In this document: in pieces, positions 10,903 through 22,600 of the stretch | How the letters are laid out: every line of letters starts with the position of its first letter | Numbering within the stretch: position 1 is the stretch's first letter | Assembly (NCBI GenBank): GCA_024509875.1 | Contig: JAMPIV010012434.1 | Location: forward strand, 1-64,000 | Length of the DNA: 64,000 bases | Direction: 5' to 3' | Source: Oreohelix idahoensis | Taxonomy: Eukaryota; Mollusca; Gastropoda; Stylommatophora; Oreohelicidae | Notes under the pieces: model-generated | Databases searched by the model: none | Seen by the model: only the letters and a program-made list of their open reading frames with translations | Told to the model about the DNA's origin: nothing | Program-made: the position numbers and the translations under genes

Positions 10903-11806
10903 TGTCGAATAAAGACTCAAAAAAGGATGGAGACTGGAAATTTGCAACAACAAAGCAATAGATGAACACAGTATGCTCAGTATGGTACTTTTTGCTGAAA
11001 TTATGTCAAATCAACATAAAAGGCCGAGAAGCGATTGGTGCAGGAAAACGGGGAGACCACTTCTGATGATCAGATTGCATCCTGTTGTATAGCCATTGAG
11101 GAAATTTCATCAAACAACACACGAGAAAATAAAAGTTTACAGATGTGCACATGTCTAATTATAGAAGACCCCTTGCTGCAGCATTGTTATAAAGACTTTT
11201 TTCTTGTTTAAAAAATGTTGCGGTCTGTTTCAGTTCTGATTTTAGTCTGTGAAAAACTATACAATATTTGCTAAACAAACAGAATAGTGTGTTTAAATAA
11301 TTTAAATTTCTATGTAAAATAAATAAATGTAAGGTTGTAACATGAATTTTAATAATAATTGTATGATTTGGATTGTTTCCCTTGAATCATAATTTTATAA
11401 TGTGGATTGTTTCCCTTGAAATAGCTAGACACTTGTTTGAGTACTGCCCTGTATTACACATAGAAAAATAAAGCACACCACGTACTCTTGAATTTTTAAT
11501 TAACTTGATTATGACCCCTGATTTGTTTACATTTCTTTACGAAAAACTTTAATTACTAATAATGTCATAATTACAATATTAAATTATTAAATAATTGACT
11601 GATTATTGTATTATCATCGGGAATACACAACTGCGCCAAGTTTCAGAGCTATTGCTCATCTGGAAGTGACTGAAAAATCGATTGCAAGGTTTGAAAGTGA
11701 CATGTAAGGGCCATACAAATGAAGTTAAATAAAAGCGTGTAAAAAATTGGTAACAGCGGCAACTCTTAATTTTAAAAAAAAAAGACTTATTTTGCATCAT
11801 TTTTGG

Positions 11807-11870
11807 CGCGGCGAGCTACATTCAACTTAGAGTATTTCGTTTATATTAGGGCACATGTCCAAATATTAAA
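11807..11870 (+). repeat. End of a dispersed MITE-like repeat (copy 1)
   Basis: TTGGCGCGGCG followed by TATATTAGGGCACATGTCC recurs at 48229-48312, and in reverse at 55485-55572, with a shared TTGCC..TTAGGGTGCATRTCC layout. It is probably a short non-autonomous element; the ends are not defined. Confidence 0.45.
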
Positions 11871-12099
11871 GACCGTATAGTGTAATGCAGTAAAGTGAGC
11901 TCTTAATGATAGGCTCTTTGATTCAGTGCTATGATATGATACTTCAAAACTGCAGGATCTGTGAACTTGCCTACCATTAAATGGTTTTAGTCATCTGAGG
12001 AGTTGCCTCCACTCAGATTTTATATCCATTCTGAGCCTCCTGCTAGCTACTGAGAGTAATAAAATCAGCATAAAGAGTGAAAGACAGCTTGACAATGAA

Positions 12100-12310
12100 T
12101 GAAATCCTCTTTTTTATTCTTTAAGGAGCGTAAGAGGAAGCCTGAACTGAAGCATTTTATGTGCTCTTGTAATGGTGGTTCTTGTAGCAATTAGTTTAAC
12201 ATGCTGAGGGTGCCACCTCCATACACAACTTCACATTAGCTGCCTTTTACGACATGCCTGAGGAAGCAGTGATATGCTTATATCTTATTATTGTCCTCAG
12301 AAATTATGTC
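12100..12310 (-). repeat. Dispersed SINE-like repeat, copy 1
   Basis: Shares with 13115-13345, 45695-45905, 47865-48085, 48640-48850 and 52555-52755 a unit of about 220 bp. In its sense orientation it runs from CTCTGAGGAGAC through GGCATGTCATAAAAGGC and GGCAACCTCA to AACCACCAC and a GATGATGAT tail. No clear A or B box is seen. The tail resembles that of RTE-like LINEs, which could mobilise it. Confidence 0.55.
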
Positions 12311-13114
12311 CGTGTGCAATGAAGATAGTCCTTAAAACCAAACCAAAATTGTCTTCAGAGACCCCGAGAAACCACACATAGTTTTGACAGCAAAACAGAC
12401 AAAATATTTGAATGTACATGTATCAACTAACATTACTTTCTCATCAAGCATACAGAAACAACAATGGTCAAAAGAAATCTTGAAAGAGCATAGAGTGAAA
12501 TAAATAAAACAGTGAAATAAAATTTAAAATAGGACAACCTGGAAGACTTGAAACCACCGTTGCCATCTGTGATGTTTTGAAGTGATACTAAACTGCTGTG
12601 TTGCACCAGGTTTACATTTTGAGTTAGTAGAATGAATGTACGATCATCTTGTAGTGAATATTTGTGGTGAGTATTTTATTTAATTACGTATTTTGTTTTA
12701 CTTTAAACTTTCTCCTTTGCTCTGGTACTTATACGTTAATTATTGTTTCGGTAATATAAAATTTTATTACAAATCAGAGTATTCCAAATATAAATACAAG
12801 AGTTAATATCAAGGGCAATATATAAGAAGGTGACATACAATAAATCAGATTCCAAACATCACGACAAGATAAAGAAAGATATACTCAAAAACAGGGAAGA
12901 GATACACCAACAGATCTGATAAAACGCCATACCGAACGCCAGAGAATTCACAGTCTGGAAAAATAACAAATGTAAGGTACTATATGGAAAAAAGAACACT
13001 ATATACCCAAATTATAACCCATATGGGGTTGAACCGGGTATCCCATGCACAAATAAAAACTCAGTGGTTTGTGTAAGGTCCTAAAATCAACAACATGTAC
13101 GATCATTATCATCA

Positions 13115-13345
13115 TCGTATCCTTTTTTTCACATCTTATGGAGTGTGGAGCCATATTTGCAGATGGCACCCTTAAGGAAGCCTACACCAAAGCACACACT
13201 CTTAAAGTGGTGGTTTTTGTAACAAATTGTTTCACGTGATGAGTTTGCCATTTCCATACACAACCTCATATTAGTCTCTTTTATGACATGCCTAAGAGAG
13301 TGGTATTCCTCTTGTTTCTTTGTCTCCTCAGAGAACCCCAGGAAC
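13115..13345 (-). repeat. Dispersed SINE-like repeat, copy 2
   Basis: Second copy of the family described at 12100. Its tail on the minus strand reads GATGATGATAATGAT. It lies about 115 bp upstream of laccase exon 1 of this window. Confidence 0.55.
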
Positions 13346-13462
13346 TACAGGGGACAATGAAAGTATACCACCATCAAACGAACCATGCATGTACGTATTC
13401 TCACATTTTAACCAGATAACTGTTTGTGAGAATTGAAAATTTTTTACAATTATTTGTTTCAG

Positions 13463-13633
13463 TGTCCCATCCTACCTGGTCAGACTTTTACATACAGATT
13501 CCAGGCTTATCCAAAAGGTACCTTTTGGTACCACGCTCACATAGGATCACAGTTATCCATGGGATTGTTAGGGGCGCTGATCGTCAGAGAGAGAGTTCCA
13601 CCTCCAATGGAAGAATTCATCATGATGTTACAG
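13463..13633 (+). CDS. Laccase exon a: second copper motif
   Basis: 57 codons, phase 0 at both ends, acceptor TTTGTTTCAG and donor CAG|GTATTT. It encodes [14 protein letters not shown] and [10 protein letters not shown], where the two His of WYHAH bind the trinuclear copper cluster. It continues through [11 protein letters not shown], the end of the first cupredoxin domain, and begins at a Cys typical of animal laccases. It starts mid-protein, so upstream exons must exist. Confidence 0.95.
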
Positions 13634-16600
13634 GTATTTTTTTTTTAATTCATGAAAAAATATCCAGTTCCACCTCTGCTTGTGTTATAATTAGGATATA
13701 TAATGTAGTGGTTTCAAAATAATAATTTTGATTTCAGATATCTGAATATGGCATCATTTTGCTCCCCCAGTCAGTCCAAATTTAGTAAATCAAAAGTGTC
13801 AAAGTGAGGGAATGTGGGTGTATGTGTCCTCCACTGTCCCAGAACGGCAGTCTCTCACACCTGTCATGTTGTTAACAAGGTGGAAGAGGGTGGAAAAGCT
13901 TAGGTGTCTGTGTTACAGGTTTGTATTGGTTTGAAGGACTATCTTCATTGCACACGGGCAACTCCATCAGTGCTCCAATCTCTGAGGTATGGTGTCCGCT
14001 GCGAGCTCTAGATGTACCGGGTTTGATTCCCAGTTGTGGGAAATATAATTTATGGAATTTTTTTTTTCAGAACCAGCGGTCCTAATGATGTCATACTCGT
14101 CCCCTGGTCTCCTGGGTAGTGAGATCAGATGACTAGCCTTCTCGATAATGGCGAAAAAATAGTACGTCCCATGTACAGGTTGCACATGTTAAAAATCCCA
14201 TGGCAGTTGGAAATCGTAAAGAGTAGGCCTATCTGAAAATTAGAAACCTACCCACCACAATAATATTTATAGAATGTGTGATTCCTATATACACAAATTA
14301 GGATTCTCGCCTGTGCTACAGAGTTTGTGCACTGTGCTGAGATCCTCCTTGTGTGATCTAAGGGAGGAGATTGGAGCACTGATGGAGTTGTCCATGTGCA
14401 ATGAAGACGGTCCTTAAAACCAAACCAAACATTTAGCTAATTCACACACACAATGAAACAGACCAATACAACTTTTTTAGTTAACATGCACTGATATTGA
14501 CAGATAGCATTTTTCTTAACCAACATACACTGTGATTCACACTTATGGTTAAAATTAATAGATAACAATTTAATGTTTATAGATAACTTTCATTTCAACT
14601 AACATAAACATTGTTAGAATGTAGTTTTGTTTAAAAGAGCATAGACACAGATGTTATGAGCAGCTGTAGCTGTTTATGACAGTATTGACATACTTATTGT
14701 AATTTATGTTACAAATGTGTGTCTGAAAATACACATAGAGAAGGCAAATGTAATGAGAATAAATGGAAGAAATGATAACAAGATTGCGCTTGAAGAAACA
14801 CCCCCACGAGATGTAGAGTCATACATATATGATGACAGCAATATAGACAAAGTTGGAGGTACAGACAGTGCTATCAAAATAAGAATTTAAAAGGCATGAG
14901 GTGCTTTCTTTGCATTGGGAAATATATGCCAATCAAAAGAAATCAAATCCAACACATAAATCAGGATCTTCAACTCAGATATCAAGTCAGTTCTATTGTA
15001 TGGCTCTGAAACATGGAGAACAACAAAAACAACAAACTAAAAAGCTAAATACTTTCATAAATAGGTGCTTACTTAGAACAGAGGGATTTTGTATGAAAGG
15101 ATCACAGATGGGGAACTGGTGACTAGAATCAGCCAAGTGCCAATGGAACAAGAGATCAGAAGAAGATGCTGGAGATGGATAGGGCACACATTGAGGAAAC
15201 TTATTGATAGCATTACCAGGCAGTTCTTGTGTTGGAATCCCCAAGGGCATGAGAAGCAGAGGGAGATTAAAGAATACACAAAGAAGAGAACTGGAGACAT
15301 ACATAAAGGGGATAAAGAAGACATGGACAGACCTGGAGCTGATGGCAGACGCTAGGAAGACTTGGCGTAAGTTTGTTGAGGCCTATAATCCTTGAAGAGC
15401 TGAAGGGGGATAATGATGATGTTACAAGCTTTTGCAATAATTTTTTTATTAAATTCAGAAATAGCATTGCTGATACTTACAGTTGATGTGAATATTTCAG
15501 AAATCAGCACTCTTATGTTCAATTTTATTTATCTTGCAGGATTGGAATCACGACCTAGATGGAGACTTGATTCATCTCAGAATGGTCTATGGTAACTATG
15601 AAAACAGAACAAAAGTCCCACCTACCATTTCACTAGAAGGTGGGCTCTTCAGGTATGTTTGAATATGTCGTCTTTTCAGGTTTTTGTTTTAGATGAAGGT
15701 ATGAATTAATTACTGATATAAAGTAATACCAGAAGACCAATAGATATGGAAACAACACTGATGGGGATAGAATGCACACTGAAAAAGTCAGACTTACAAA
15801 ACAAGTCATTTTTTGGTCTGGAATACTCAAGCTAGAATAAATTAAGGAGATCTTAGAACTCATGGAGAAGAAAACCTGAGATAGAAATCTTATGGACATG
15901 AAAAACATGAAATAAATTAAGCAAATGGCCCCAGCAAGGAATACTTAAATCAAGTTGATGGGGTATTCTCAACATGTAGTTGCCAAAAATGTACAGAAGA
16001 CAAATAGAGTCATCAGTAATATTTATGTATATTATTTTTGTTGTAGAGCATGTGAAAAGATCATGTGTAACATAAACTAAATTAATTTATTACCTGTTTT
16101 CATGCTTTGTCCACAAAATCTGTTCTGTGTATTTCTCCAGCATGTTCCCATTCCAGTCTGGTTTGATCAATGGTAGAGGAAGATTCTACTATCTTGATGG
16201 GACCCATAACCAAGCTCCTCTCACTGTTTATACAGTTCAACAGTTTAAATCATATAGGTAAAATAGATTGATGTTAATACTGTGTGAACCACCTTTGGAC
16301 ATAATAACTTAATGATAAAAATTAAGAATACTGTAGGTAAATTATCATGTCGGTAAACTTAAGAAAAGCTGCATTGTTTTCTCAACTCTTTTTATTATTT
16401 TGATTTATCTAAGAATCATTACAGGCAGTAGACTTACTTAGTCATTCCTCTTCTACTTTGGGGTGTAGAGATTAGCCAGAGAGAGACTTACTTAGTCATT
16501 CCTCTTCTACTTTGGGGTGTAGAGATTAGCCAGAGAGAGACTTACTTAGTCATTCCTCTTCTACTTTGGGGTGTAGAGGTTAGCCAGAGAGAGACTTACT

Positions 16601-19600
16601 TAGTCATTCCTCTTCTACTTTGGGGTGTAGAGATTAGCCAGAGAGAGACTTACTTAGTCATTCCTCTTCTACTTTGGGGTGTAGAGGTTAGCCAGAGAGA
16701 GACTTACTTAGTCATTCCTCTTCTACTATGGAGTGTAGAGATTAGCCAGAGAGAGACTTACTTAGTCATTCCTCTTCTACTTTGGGGTGTAGAGGTTAGC
16801 CAGAGAGAGACTTACTTAGTCATTCCTCTTCTACTTTGGGGTGTAGAGGTTAGCCAGAGAGAGACTTACTTAGTCATTCCTCTTCTACTTTGGGGTGTAG
16901 AGGTTAGCCAGAGAGAGACTTACTTAGTCATTCCTCTTCTACTATGGAGTGTAGAGATTAGCCAGAGAGAGACTTACTTAGTCATTCCTCTTCTACTTTG
17001 GGGTGTAGAGGTTAGCCAGAGAGAGACTTACTTAGTCATTCCTCTTCTACTTTGGGGTGTAGAGGTTAGCCAGAGAGAGACTTACTTAGTCATTTCTCTT
17101 CTACTATGGAGTGTAAAGATTAGCCAGAGAGAGACTTACTTAGTCATTCCTCTTCTACTATGGAGTGTAAAGATTAGCCAGAGAGAGACTTACTTAGTCA
17201 TTCCTCTTCTACTTTGGGGTGTAGAGGTTAGCCAGAGAGAGACTTACTTAGTCATTCCTCTTCTACTATGGAGTGTAAAGATTAGCTAGAGAGAGACTTA
17301 CTTAGTCATTCCTCTTCTACGTTGGAGTGTAGAGATTAGCTAGAGAGAGACTTACTTAGTCATTCCTCTTCTACTATGGAGTGTAGAGATTAGCTAGAGA
17401 GAGACTTACTTAGTCATTCCTCTTCTACTATGGAGTGTAGAGATTAGCTAGAGAGAGACTTACTTAGTCATTCCTCTTCTACTTTGGGGTGTAGAGGTTA
17501 GCCAGAGAGAGACTTACTTAGTCATTCTTCTTCTACTTTGGGGTGTAAAGATTAGCCAGAGAGAGACTTACTTAGTCATTCCTCTTCTACTTTGGGGTGT
17601 AAAGATTAGCCAGAGAGAGACTTACTTAGTCATTCCTCTTCTACTTTGGGGTGTAAAGATTAGCCAGAGAGAGACTTACTTAGTCATTCTTCTTCTACTT
17701 TGGAGTGTAAAGATTAGCCAGAGAGAGACTTACTTAGTCATTCCTCTTCTACTTTGGAGTGTAAAGATTAGTCAGAAAGAGACTTACTTAGTCATTCTTC
17801 TTCTACTATGGAGTGTAAAGATTAGCCAGAGAGAGACTTACTTAGTCATTCCTCTTCTACTTTGGGGTGTAAAGATTAGCCAGAGAGAGACTTACTTAGT
17901 CATTCCTCTTCTACTTTGGGGTGTAAAGATTAGCCAGAGAGAGACTTACTTAGTCATTCCTCTTCTACTTTGGGGTGTAAAGATTAGCCAGAGAGAGACT
18001 TACTTAGTCATTCCTCTTCTACTTTGCGGTGTAGAGGTTAGCCAGAGAGAGTGCCATGCTATCTTATCAGCTGTCCTCCTTTTGACCTTGTTCCAGTTCA
18101 GTCCTCAATCCTTCAGAGATTTTCTGATGTTGTCCTCCCAGTGAACTCTGGGTCATCCTGGAGGTTTGAATCCTTGGCTCTTGGTCTCCCATGATAGCTG
18201 GTCTTCTCCCATTCTGCAGACATGGCCAAACCATCACAACCGGGACTGTTGGAACAATCAATTGAGTGTTTAAAAAAATTAACAATCGTTCCAGCATTAT
18301 TCTCATTGCTGAGGTCCGCCAGGTGGATTTTAAGGGCTGAGGAATAATGGCTGCTTGCCATTGCTGTTGTCATGCAGTGTGCAGTCTAGGTTTTTTATTT
18401 TACCCTGATAGAAAAAAACCTACACCTTACCTGGGTTTGAACCCATATCTTCGGACTTCAGAGACAGGTATCCTAACTGCACAGCCACCCGCTCCCATTG
18501 AACGTTTAATAATTTGCACATTTAAAAATATTATTTTAGACTAAGTCTTATCCTTGAAGCAGCTGGCCCTTCATAATTACCACAAAGACAGCCATGGCAG
18601 TCTTTTAAGATCTTCAATAATTTAAACGATGTTTGAAATTTTAAAATTTTTATTTAGACTTTAAAAAGTGACCTTTAATTATGACCACAGATGACCTTAT
18701 GCTACAAAATCTGTCACTTAGTTGCAGCATAGAACTACAACAACAATTCCTAGACAGAAAGAAGCTATTATTTCTGACATTTTGATAAGGTCAGAATTTT
18801 CCCAGCAATATCACATATTGGTCCACAATAAAATGCTTTCTATTAATAATTAATATTAATAGGAAACTTGGTAATTTCCTATCCCTCGTACCTTTTTGCT
18901 CCGCAGTAAATGTCTAGTTGGGTGTTGTTTTGTAGCGCTTAGGGTTAGGATTAGGGTTAGAATTAGGGTTAGGATTAGGGTTAGGATTTGTGTTAGGGTT
19001 AGTTAGTGTTAACCCTAATCATAACCCTAATCCAAACCCTAACTGCTACGAAACTACACCTAACTACATATATTCACTGCGGAGCAAAAAGGTACGAAAG
19101 ATATCGTTCGTTTGTTTTTATGCCTACTATGATGCTGTTATACCCTGTTCAACCTGAAAGTTGGTTATAATTGGGGTATATATTGCGTTTAGTTTCTTCG
19201 GTGCTAGTCGGTTGTTAGTCCTGAAAAGGACTGGTCCTGAAAAGGACCACTAGCTCACTGTCTGGATACCTCTTCGTTGCTTGTCTGGTTATGGTGTCGT
19301 GGCGTGCTCATGGTGTTCCTTTCCTGCCTTACGGGTTACAAACGGTTATATTGGGGTACCTAGGGTGTTAACGTCTTCGCTGGTATCGCGTTCCTAGTTC
19401 TGGAGATGATTGGACCTGCAACGGATCACTAGCTGGTCTGCTTGGTCCTTTCTCGTTGTTGTCTGATTCGTTGTGCATTGTCCCATGACTGTCTTTAGTG
19501 TGTTTGGTAGGGCCTCATTCATGGCTGCACATGCTCTTTCTTGATTGCGTATCATTTGTTGTACGATTTCGATTCTCATTTTGTCTTTCGTTTCTTTGTT

Positions 19601-22600
19601 TTGTTCTCTAGTTTTTGTAAGGATTCCTCAACGATCCTTCTCTCTGTTTCAATTCTTTGAGGATTTCTTCGTTCTCTTCTTTTAGCTTTGTGAGTTTGGC
19701 GATGTCGACTTCTATCTCGTGTTTGATGGATTTTGTTTCCTGTAGCATTGCCTGGGCGCTCTGTAACATTTCTCTGACGCTCTGCATATCTATTACGTCT
19801 TCACCTCTGTCCTTGTCGTCTTCGGGAGCCTGCTTGCTTCTGTTTTCGTTCTGCAGTTTCCTTTTCATTTCATTGATTTCAGCGGTCAGCTTGTGTAGCT
19901 GTCGTCTGTCAATCGTGCACTGTTTTTCTGCAGCATCCGCAGTCACTCTCTGTTTGGCCTCTTTGAAGGGTATGTTTTTAGACACGGCCTTCTTCAAGAT
20001 GCTCTTAGTTTCCTGGAACATAGGGCATCCTCTGTACCTTGCCCCGTGGTTTCCATGGCAGTTTGCACAGGTACGGTTTGCGTTAGTTTCTTTGTAGTTG
20101 CGGTCTTCCTTTGCCCTGGGGCAGTCGCCATATTGGTGACTACCCGCACAATACCGGCAAACTGCATCTCTCCTGCACGTTTTCTTTGTGTGCGAAAACT
20201 GCTGGCAGTTAGAGCACTGCATGACCGGCGGGATAAAAGCCTCTGTCTTTTTTGAAATAGTTTCGAGCGTCAGTTTCTCAGGTCTTGTCGGCCCTTCGAC
20301 GGTTACCACAATCAGGTTTGTGTCTTTGTTGTTCCATGTTTTTAGCCTTTCGACCTGAGTGAATTTGATGTCTGCGTTTTCGGTCTGAAGTTTGTTGTGA
20401 ACCTCGCTTGCGGGCCATCTGGTGTCCACCCCTCTTACGACAAACTTCTTTGTAGTCTTGTTGGTCTCCATCACTACTTTTATCTGGTGAGGCAGCATGA
20501 ATTCTTTCGGTCCTGCCTCCAGTTCTGTCATCAGTGCAGTTGATTTTTCCGTGCTGTTGAGCGAAAGCACAACTCCCTTTTCGTGCCTCCGTACCTTAGC
20601 GATGCCTCTCTTGCCAGTTATTGCTTCTAGGATAGTGATTACTTTGTCATCTGGTAGGGCCCTGAGTGAGGCCTCACCTCCAGGCATCTGTGTGATCTTA
20701 ACAATCCTCTCCTGTAGTACCACGTTAGAGACGGCATTTTGTTGCTTGAGAAGTTGGCACGTTCCAACTTCTGTCTCCGATTGAGTGTGCGGTCTGCGGA
20801 GCGGATTCGTATTCTGGCTTGTCTGCATCTGGTCAAGTTTCACTGGTGTTGGCTGGTCACTGTATGATGTAGACTCGACAATGACATCTCGTTTTGTCGG
20901 TGGATGGATTTTGTTGGGTTTCAATGCCTTGTTACCCTCTGTCTTCGATGTTTTGTGGCCGTTGTTTGCAGATGTTGCCTTGTCACTGCACAATGTAGCT
21001 ACCGCCTCGACACCTTGTTTCAGCAGTGGTGTTGCTAGGTCTGGTTTCGGTGCTTGCTTGTCATCTGTCTTCGAAGCTTTGAGTCGATCATCGGTCGTTG
21101 TGTCAGAGGTTGCGTTGAACGGCTTCCGAGAAGGATCGGCCACGACGCTATTAGTTGGAGTATTCGTGCTCTCTGGTTGACTCTGTTTGTTCTTCGTTGG
21201 TTCTTGTTTGATGCTGCTGACAAGTGTTTGAGGGCTTGTGTAGACTTTCCTCTTCTTCGCTTGTGGCTTGGTATGAGTCATTTTAGTCTATTGCTACCGT
21301 ATAATGATCCGTTGGGTGATCTCTGTGTACGTCCTGAAAAGGACGCTGGTTATAGTGCTGTCTTGATCGTCCTGAAAAGGACGCTGGTTATAGTGCTTTG
21401 CCGCGTCCAGACATGTTGTACGAAGATAATGTCAATGAATGGTACGAAAGATAGGAAATTACCGGAAACTTTATACTGAGCATTGCAACAGGAAGACTAC
21501 TGTGTAAAATTGTCCAGAATATTATGGTCAAATTGGCATCTTTACGGCTTCAGATTAACCAAGATTTCTTCACTCACCTAAGTGATAATAAAGGTAAAGG
21601 TAGTCCAATAGCAGATACTGCTGTAGAGGAGAGAAGTGTTGAAGACTTCACTATACTAGGTCCAGCATTGAGAAGTGAGGTGACTAGTTCCCTTCCTTGC
21701 TGCCTTTTCCTTCCCAAACTCATGAGCAAAGTCAGGTATAAAATATTTTCCCATGCTGGGAATCAAACCTGGGCCTCCTGAGTGAAAGTCAGGAATCTTA
21801 ACCACTAGACCACACGGGAGATTTAAGAGATAATAATAGTTGTAAAATGACCCACGCTCATTGCAGGTGCAGAAACAAAGCATTACTTTTACATTTGTCG
21901 TGCAGCAGTAAATGTTTCTGAACAATTGGCAGCAGTAATTATATTATTCAAAGTAAATGTATTCTATCAAAATGTTTTGCAAACAAAAGGGATTTTATTT
22001 GCTAAAATTTTCAAATTAAATGTTAACAAGAGGTGCTAGGTACAAGATAAGATCTCATCCAACCAAGAGCGCAGTGCTGGAATGGAAAAAAAATCAAAAT
22101 ATATTTGTAAATTTAAACTTGAATATGAGTAAACTATTTTTTACTAATTCGGTCTTCCGAAATCTTAACGATTATTATGGGGTAATTAAAATGAAATAGT
22201 TGATGAAAACTGTCCTTGTAATACAGTGTTGAACTTTCTCAGAACTAAGCAATTCAGAAACACATGTTTTCACTAGGCTTCGTTCTTTATACAATTGCCT
22301 GGCCTTAGTCCTCTCTGCTTGACAAGAAGGATAGCAAGACGAAAGCGAATGTTTGTAAACAAAATATATTATTAGATTTAATCACAATTTCTCATATTAT
22401 TAGGTTTAATCACAATTTCTCATATTGTTAGGTTTAATCAACTCCGCCTAGTCCGGTCCCAAGCCTGACTGAAAAAGGAGGAGGGCGGCCTGCACGGAGG
22501 TCGTAAGGAGGCAGCCCCTCCATCATGCAAAGGCACAACAGGCCAATCACCTGTTTGTCTTAAAAAACCAGATTACATGAAACATAAGAGAGAAAACCAG

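Larger units (their letters stand above)
10903..13462. other. Non-coding stretch, probable laccase intron
   Basis: No exon was found here, including no HWHG copper motif. It holds a short repeat end at 11807-11870, two copies of a dispersed repeat (12100-12310 and 13115-13345), and a stub of the foldback family at 12310-12345. The remainder is A+T-rich and unrecognised. Confidence 0.6.
19104..21440 (-). mobile_element. ORF1-only retroelement with histone-type stem-loops
   Basis: This 2.34-kb insert interrupts the MITE and is flanked by a 13-bp direct repeat GGTACGAAAGATA (19091-19103 and 21441-21453), so it arrived by target-primed retrotransposition or similar. On the minus strand it contains a short leader, one gag-like ORF (19608-21281) and about 500 bp of 3' sequence. 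No endonuclease or reverse transcriptase is present, so it depends on enzymes in trans, as HAL1 half-LINEs of mammals do. Two histone-type stem-loops lie near each end and a histone-like start codon region lies at the 5' end. The last bases show no poly(A) tail. Confidence 0.85.
18870..21463. mobile_element. MITE with TTAGGG-like repeats, split by a retroelement insertion
   Basis: Inverted ends GGTAATTTCCTATC (18870) and its complement ending at 21463 are flanked by an exact 8-bp direct repeat GGAAACTT (18862-18869 and 21464-21471). An 8-bp duplication is typical of hAT-like elements. Without the insert at 19104-21440 (plus one copy of its 13-bp duplication) the element is about 244 bp. It is a long hairpin: arms share TCGTACCTTTTTGCTCCGCAG and then GTAGC next to a core of TTAGGG, TTAGGA and their complements. 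Confidence 0.82.

Noticed and set aside
16431..18050. Regularly spaced repeats suggesting a CRISPR array
   Set aside because: Units are contiguous without unique spacers, and the window is animal DNA; it is a minisatellite.
18937..19041. TTAGGG repeats as a telomere or chromosome end
   Set aside because: Short, degenerate, inverted on itself and inside a MITE with its own target duplication.
21388..21414. A real histone gene
   Set aside because: Only six histone codons are present and a stop follows; no histone coding sequence nearby.
21749..21819. A functional tRNA-Glu gene
   Set aside because: T stem has two mismatches and the sequence runs on into a SINE-like body.
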